From Cristatella mucedo (lineage: Eukaryota; Bryozoa; Phylactolaemata; Cristatellidae), in contig WPIO01000054.1 of NCBI GenBank assembly GCA_009760855.2, positions 1,067,501-1,131,500 of the forward strand: a DNA stretch of 64,000 nucleotides, read 5' to 3'. Shown here one piece after another: positions 60,030 to 64,000 of this stretch; positions within the stretch are counted from its first letter, which is position 1; each line of letters begins with the position of its first letter. The notes beneath the pieces are model-generated. The model made no database searches. It was not told where the DNA came from and saw only the letters and a program-made list of their open reading frames with translations. The position numbers were made by a program, and so were the translations under genes.

Positions 60030-60105
60030 TAGAAACCAAAGCTATACTGTGCTTGCGATGACATCCGCCAGAGGGAGGATATAAACATATGAGCAGAAAG
60101 GGCAT
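60030..60105 (-). mobile_element. LINE-1fam relic around YADD
   Basis: 'gtgcttgcgatgacatccgcc' and 'agagggaggatataaac' match the complement of the post-palm region seen at 15470-15510. Confidence 0.5.
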
Positions 60106-61207
60106 AAGAGCCTTGAAACTTGAGCATACTTTACATACTTTAAAGCCTCCCTAAATAACGGACTTACTTATTATAAGCACTATCACTTAGTTGTGCTTGC
60201 ATATTCTGCTGTGCTCTAAAAGTACGACAGGCCTTGCCAGTGGTGTCTGTGATATCAGGGACTGGAGTTTCTCTTTACGCCGTGAAATACAATTGTACCT
60301 ACATTTGACATTTGACATGAGCAAACATCGACCGCTCGCGGCCACTGCGTTACCACATCTGGCGGCGGCGGCGGCTGACTGCCGCAATGGCTGACATTTC
60401 GCGAAATTACGTATTGCACGAGTATTGCACACGCGTTTTGCCTTGTTCGGCGGCAGTTTTTCACAAGCAATTGCCTGGCGGAGAGGAGCACGACAATAAC
60501 TACGACGGCGAGCGTCTACGGCGAAGCAGGTTCTGAACGGCTCCAAAGCAAGGATGGCCAGCCACTCCTCAAGCTTAGACTGCCGGAACAGCGAGCGAAC
60601 CACCGGAAGCTGCCTGAGAAGGCTCTCTTGCAGTAAGAGTCAGTTCGAGTCATTCTAGTTGCGGCAGGGCAGGTGCTTGGGCAACGGCAGGTGCTTGGGC
60701 TACGGCAGGTGCTTGGGCAGGCGCTCAGTACACATTCACTCCACTCGATGCCTGCACGCTTCCGCGATCAGCCCCGCACGCACGCCCTGCTAATTCACGA
60801 AAAGAACAGGTTCGCGTTCAAATACGATCTATGCGCTTTTACTTCCTCCTGCCGCGTTCCTCCCCATACTTTGTGCGCATACTTTGTTCGAACTATCCGA
60901 GTACTTGCATTCCTCCTCCTCCTCCTGCTCGTCGAACAGTTTTACTCTGTACTCGTCCGAAGTTCTACGGTCTACTCGTCCAAACTGCGTTCGCTTAGCA
61001 TGCCCTACCCTCGGGCTGTTTTGGAGCAGACTGACTTTCAACGAAAAGCTACTTCACTTTGCTCCGACGCGATCGAACGAGAATCGCGATTTCGCGTTCG
61101 CGTGCAGCCCCGGATGTGGATGCCGAGCGAGATGCGCTTTCCGCTTGCACCGCTTCACTGTTCAATTTCAACGAGTCACTTCTGACGTCGGCGCCTTTTT
61201 ATCCTAG
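60106..61207. other. Intron, unassigned
   Basis: Three copies of a 19-base unit 'acggcaggtgcttgggc' lie at 60663-60722. The open frame running into 61208 from upstream has no resemblance to the enzyme before the acceptor, so it is treated as intron. Confidence 0.5.
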
Positions 61208-62390
61208 GGAAACCGAGACGGAAAGCGGAAGCAGCCGGAAGCTCGGCCGAGCGGATGCAGTTTCCTCAGGCTTCGATTGCGTCGTCGGCGAGACGTGCGA
61301 CGACCGTGAGAGCACGGAAGCGGTCGACCGGCGGCGCGACGATCTCATGAATCCGGCCTGGCTGGGCGAGGCTTGCCTGCGCCGCTGCGCAGTCGCCACT
61401 CTGCCGAAATCCGAGACGGATTTCTGGAACGGACTCATTTCGTCGCACCTCAAACCCCTCGACAGCGACAAGAAGCACCAGGCTAACATCGCCTCTGAGT
61501 TGAGGACGTTGAGGAACTACGTCTGCCTCACCTTGTTCGTCGTCAATGCCGCGTGGATTGCCTTGGTATTCCTTTTTCAGCTCAAGTCCGACCTGGTCGA
61601 AGCTCTCGTCGTCCGGCTGCGACTCTCGCCCGTCGCAGGTCAAAGCGAAACGTTCGTCGAACCAGTCAGCCTGTCCTTTCTCGCCGCTTCGGCCACCATC
61701 TTGGTCATGCAGTACCTGTGCATGCTGCGTCATCGTTGGGTAACGTTCAGGCACCTGCTAGATAGAGGTCAGCTCGATCTGCCATCGGTGACGGCCGTTC
61801 GTTGCTGCGTTCGCAGCGTCGGTGCGCGCGACGACGTGACGCACTCGACGAGCTGGGACGCAAAGGACGCCGAGCGGGTCATGCGAGACGCGATGCAAGT
61901 CACCCGACGCATGCAGCGAGCCGCGTATGCGACCGAAAAGGACGACGAGTACAGAAGCGGGTGCGGCGGTGGCGGCGGTGGCTGCGTGCGGTGCAACCGA
62001 GCTCCCGGAGTCGATGGCGCCGTCTGGAGGGCAGCTACCTTGGGCCCCGGGGAGTTCGGCGGTTTTAAGCTGAACGAGCAGTTCGCCAAAGGTCTGGAGA
62101 GCTTGCTGAATAATACGAGGCACGGACGAATAATGCGAGGAGCGGCGGCCACTCAAGTCGGGCACGGGGACGTCGCTTGCCCCGAGATGCTTCACGAGCT
62201 GCGGCACTGCCCAAAATGTCGAGTATTTCCGGACACTGTCAACAATAGGCTCCACTCGGACGTTCTGTGGCAGGACGTGCCTGACGCGACAGCAGGCAGC
62301 TACGAGAAGCCGAGCGAAAGGCTGGAGGCGAGAGTGTTAACAATTGACGAAATCGCTGCTGCCAACGTTTTCGAACGTTCTAGGAAATAG
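61208..62390 (+). CDS. Chitin synthase, last exon and C-terminal domain
   Basis: The acceptor (cgtcggcgcctttttatcctag) precedes 61208; entry is phase 2 and the stop is TAG at 62388-62390. It encodes an acidic linker, NPAWLGE, then FWNGLISSHLKPLDSDKK followed by a short coiled segment. These match the family's 'FW..LI..YL.PL..D..' block. Two membrane helices follow (CLTLFVVNAAWIALVFLFQL at about 61518-61580, and LSFLAASATILVMQYLCML at about 61665-61730). The remaining 220 residues are a cytosolic tail of low similarity. It contains a Gly run flanked by Cys (CGGGGGGCVRC) and a second Cys/His cluster (CPEMLHELRHCPKC). Confidence 0.93.
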
Positions 62391-62750
62391 CGGGTCGTCG
62401 CGACAATGCCAACGTCGCTTGACTTGCGAAAGCGCTGATAGAGGTTCGGCATACTGTTACGTCGTATTTACTTAGACGACCGCTACGAGCTGTGCCTAGT
62501 TTAACAGGTGCTTGCAAGAAACGTTTTCCACTTTGGCGTTTCCTCTCGCCATTGCTCTTGGCTGTTTGCTGCAGTACATGCTCGAACGGCAGACAGCTCG
62601 AAACGGCTGTACGATCAATGAATCAATGACCAACGATCAATGAACGGCTGTACGATCAATGAATCAATGCTCCCTGCTTCTGTGGCTAGCCCATCGGCCA
62701 GCTAACACTCTGGCCAGAGTGCAATTCGCCATTGCTAGATGAAATAAAAT
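62391..62750 (+). other. Probable 3' untranslated region
   Basis: No coding. Near-identical phrases 'acggctgtacgatcaatgaatcaatg' occur at about 62603 and 62643. The first AATAAA after the stop is at 62743-62748 and is a candidate polyadenylation signal. It also lies at the edge of an AT-rich tract, so it may be incidental. Confidence 0.4.
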
Positions 62751-62910
62751 AATAAATAATAAAAAAATAATAAATATATAACAATAAAATATAATAAAAA
62801 AATAATAATATATAATAATAATAAATAATACTTTTGTATAGCGCCATCGGAGAACCTGACCGTCTTTATAGGCGCTTTAAATTTGCTGAAAAGGAAGCAC
62901 GGTCGAATGA
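62750..62910 (-). mobile_element. LINE-1fam 3' terminus with long AT tail
   Basis: aataataaat tract at 62750-62835, then 'tagcgccatcggagaacctgaccgtctttataggcgcttt'. Confidence 0.6.
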
Positions 62911-63718
62911 ATATCCGCTCCAGAAACTCGTCTTCCCCAGTGTGCGATGACCCGAAGCCTACCCTGACGGAATGCCTCTCACGGAATGGAATGCCTCTCA
63001 CGGAATGGAATGCCTGACAGAATGCCTCTCACGAGCTGCTGCAGCCTCCTCCCATTATTTTCCCATACCTTTAGAGGCCGGACTCTTGTCAGCCACAAAT
63101 GCCTTTGCTACGTTTCTGAACTGCCTACCCACGGCACGAATATTTCTCTACAACGAATGACGAATTGCGTTGCTCATTCTACGGTCTAATCACATTTACC
63201 AAAAAAAAACACTTACATTTGAATAGCTGGCGTCTACATAGCACTCCTCGAAAATGCCCGAGGGACTGCTGACTGGCCTACGGTCTGGCCGGAAGTGCCC
63301 AGATTCCCGCCGAACCCTGACCTCGCCGCAACGACACCTGCCATTAGTTTGCCAGTGTACTCGACATGCTACTTAGATAGTAAGCGCACCGTGAGTCAAA
63401 GCTACGCGCTCGGGTTTCCGAGCTTGCTCTCGCCCTCTCTGTGCACTTTGGCTTGAGTCTAGGCATTGCCCGGGGGGGGGGCGTGCCACTCTGACTGATC
63501 ACTTGGCCCTAAGGAGGATTTAGGCCACTCCCAGCCCCGCCCCGCCGAAGCCAGAGGGCCGGAGCTTCTGGGCTTGCATCCTAGTGCTGTTAGAAGCCTA
63601 GTAAAAACACTATACCGCTACCGGGACGGGTGCGGCGAAGCGGCCAGTCATACTTTTGCATCGGTTGAGACGGGAAGACGGCTACGAGGATTGAATCCCG
63701 AAGTCACTTCCCTTTGCA
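62911..63718. other. Unassigned intergenic stretch
   Basis: 'cggaatg(gaatg)cctctcac' is repeated three to four times at 62968-63031. Poly-A lies at 63202-63209 and poly-G at 63473-63481. No gene is seen. Confidence 0.4.
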
Positions 63719-63815
63719 GCAAATGTAAAGCGCCTAGAAAGACATCGAGTTTCTGAGGGCGCTTTATCAAGTGTATTTTCATTATTAATATTATTATCAT
63801 TTCACCGACCGACAA
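63719..63815 (+). mobile_element. LINE-1fam 3' terminus
   Basis: 'aaatgtaaagcgcctagaaag', then 'gagggcgctttatcaagtg' and an ATT tail. Confidence 0.75.
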
Positions 63816-64000
63816 ATTGGCAAAGGCACCCTGGTTTGTATCCGGAAAGGCAACTCAAATTAATCACATTAATCTTTGTCAACCAGGCCTTTGTCTAATT
63901 TAGGTTAGTTTTTGTTCCCTGAAGCTAAAAACGTAGTGACGTCATGATCGACCCGTTTAAGAAATGGGCACGTTCTTCTTAATTTTCCCTTGCAAGTCAC
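63816..64000. other. Unassigned end of window
   Basis: Nothing recognised. Confidence 0.4.

Noticed and set aside
61266-62255. Minus-strand frames opposite the last exon
   Set aside because: Same shadow effect. The plus strand carries conserved chitin synthase blocks.

Overview
This window reads as nuclear DNA of an invertebrate animal. Coding sequence is split into exons with GT/AG borders, introns are long and packed with retroelement debris, and CT, GT and AT microsatellites are common. There are no operons or bacterial-type genes. The one gene I can assign is a metazoan chitin synthase. Its catalytic-core wording and the long loop before the DGD motif look less like insect enzymes and more like non-arthropod ones (lophotrochozoan-like). 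That phylum-level guess is weak and made from memory.

Chitin synthase, plus strand, about 34.5-62.4 kb: eleven exons can be placed at 34477-34696, 36537-36774, 39006-39413, 39490-39662, 42503-42741, 46729-47072, 50819-51075, 52736-53569, 55324-55540, 57262-57526 and 61208-62390. Intron phases agree at nine of the ten junctions between them. The exception is the stretch between the first and second placed exons, where at least one exon is probably missing. Together they give one open frame of about 1,458 codons ending in TAG. The order is N-terminal membrane segments, the CATMWHE block, the cytoplasmic glycosyltransferase core (DGD, EDRWL, QRRRW), the downstream membrane cluster with SWGTRE, and a C-terminal domain with two membrane helices and a cysteine-containing tail. 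The 5' end (initiator, first exon or exons, promoter) was not found.

1-34 kb: no gene could be assigned. It holds GC-rich stretches with chance open frames, decayed retroelements, minisatellites, several short near-perfect palindromes and a 640-base pyrimidine tract at 29.97-30.61 kb.

Retroelements: two non-LTR retrotransposon families recur. LINE-1fam (my label; CR1/L2-like reverse transcriptase) ends in a stem-loop followed by an ATT-rich tail. LINE-2fam ends in a different stem-loop followed by a GATACATTACATT tail. Two short tRNA-like families recur with them: SINE-A, whose end resembles the LINE-2fam end, and SINE-B, whose end resembles the LINE-1fam end. Each SINE may therefore be mobilised by one LINE. 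Several copies sit inside one another and give a relative order of insertion. All copies seen are truncated or broken. I found no CRISPR array, rRNA gene, functional tRNA gene or undescribed multi-gene system.
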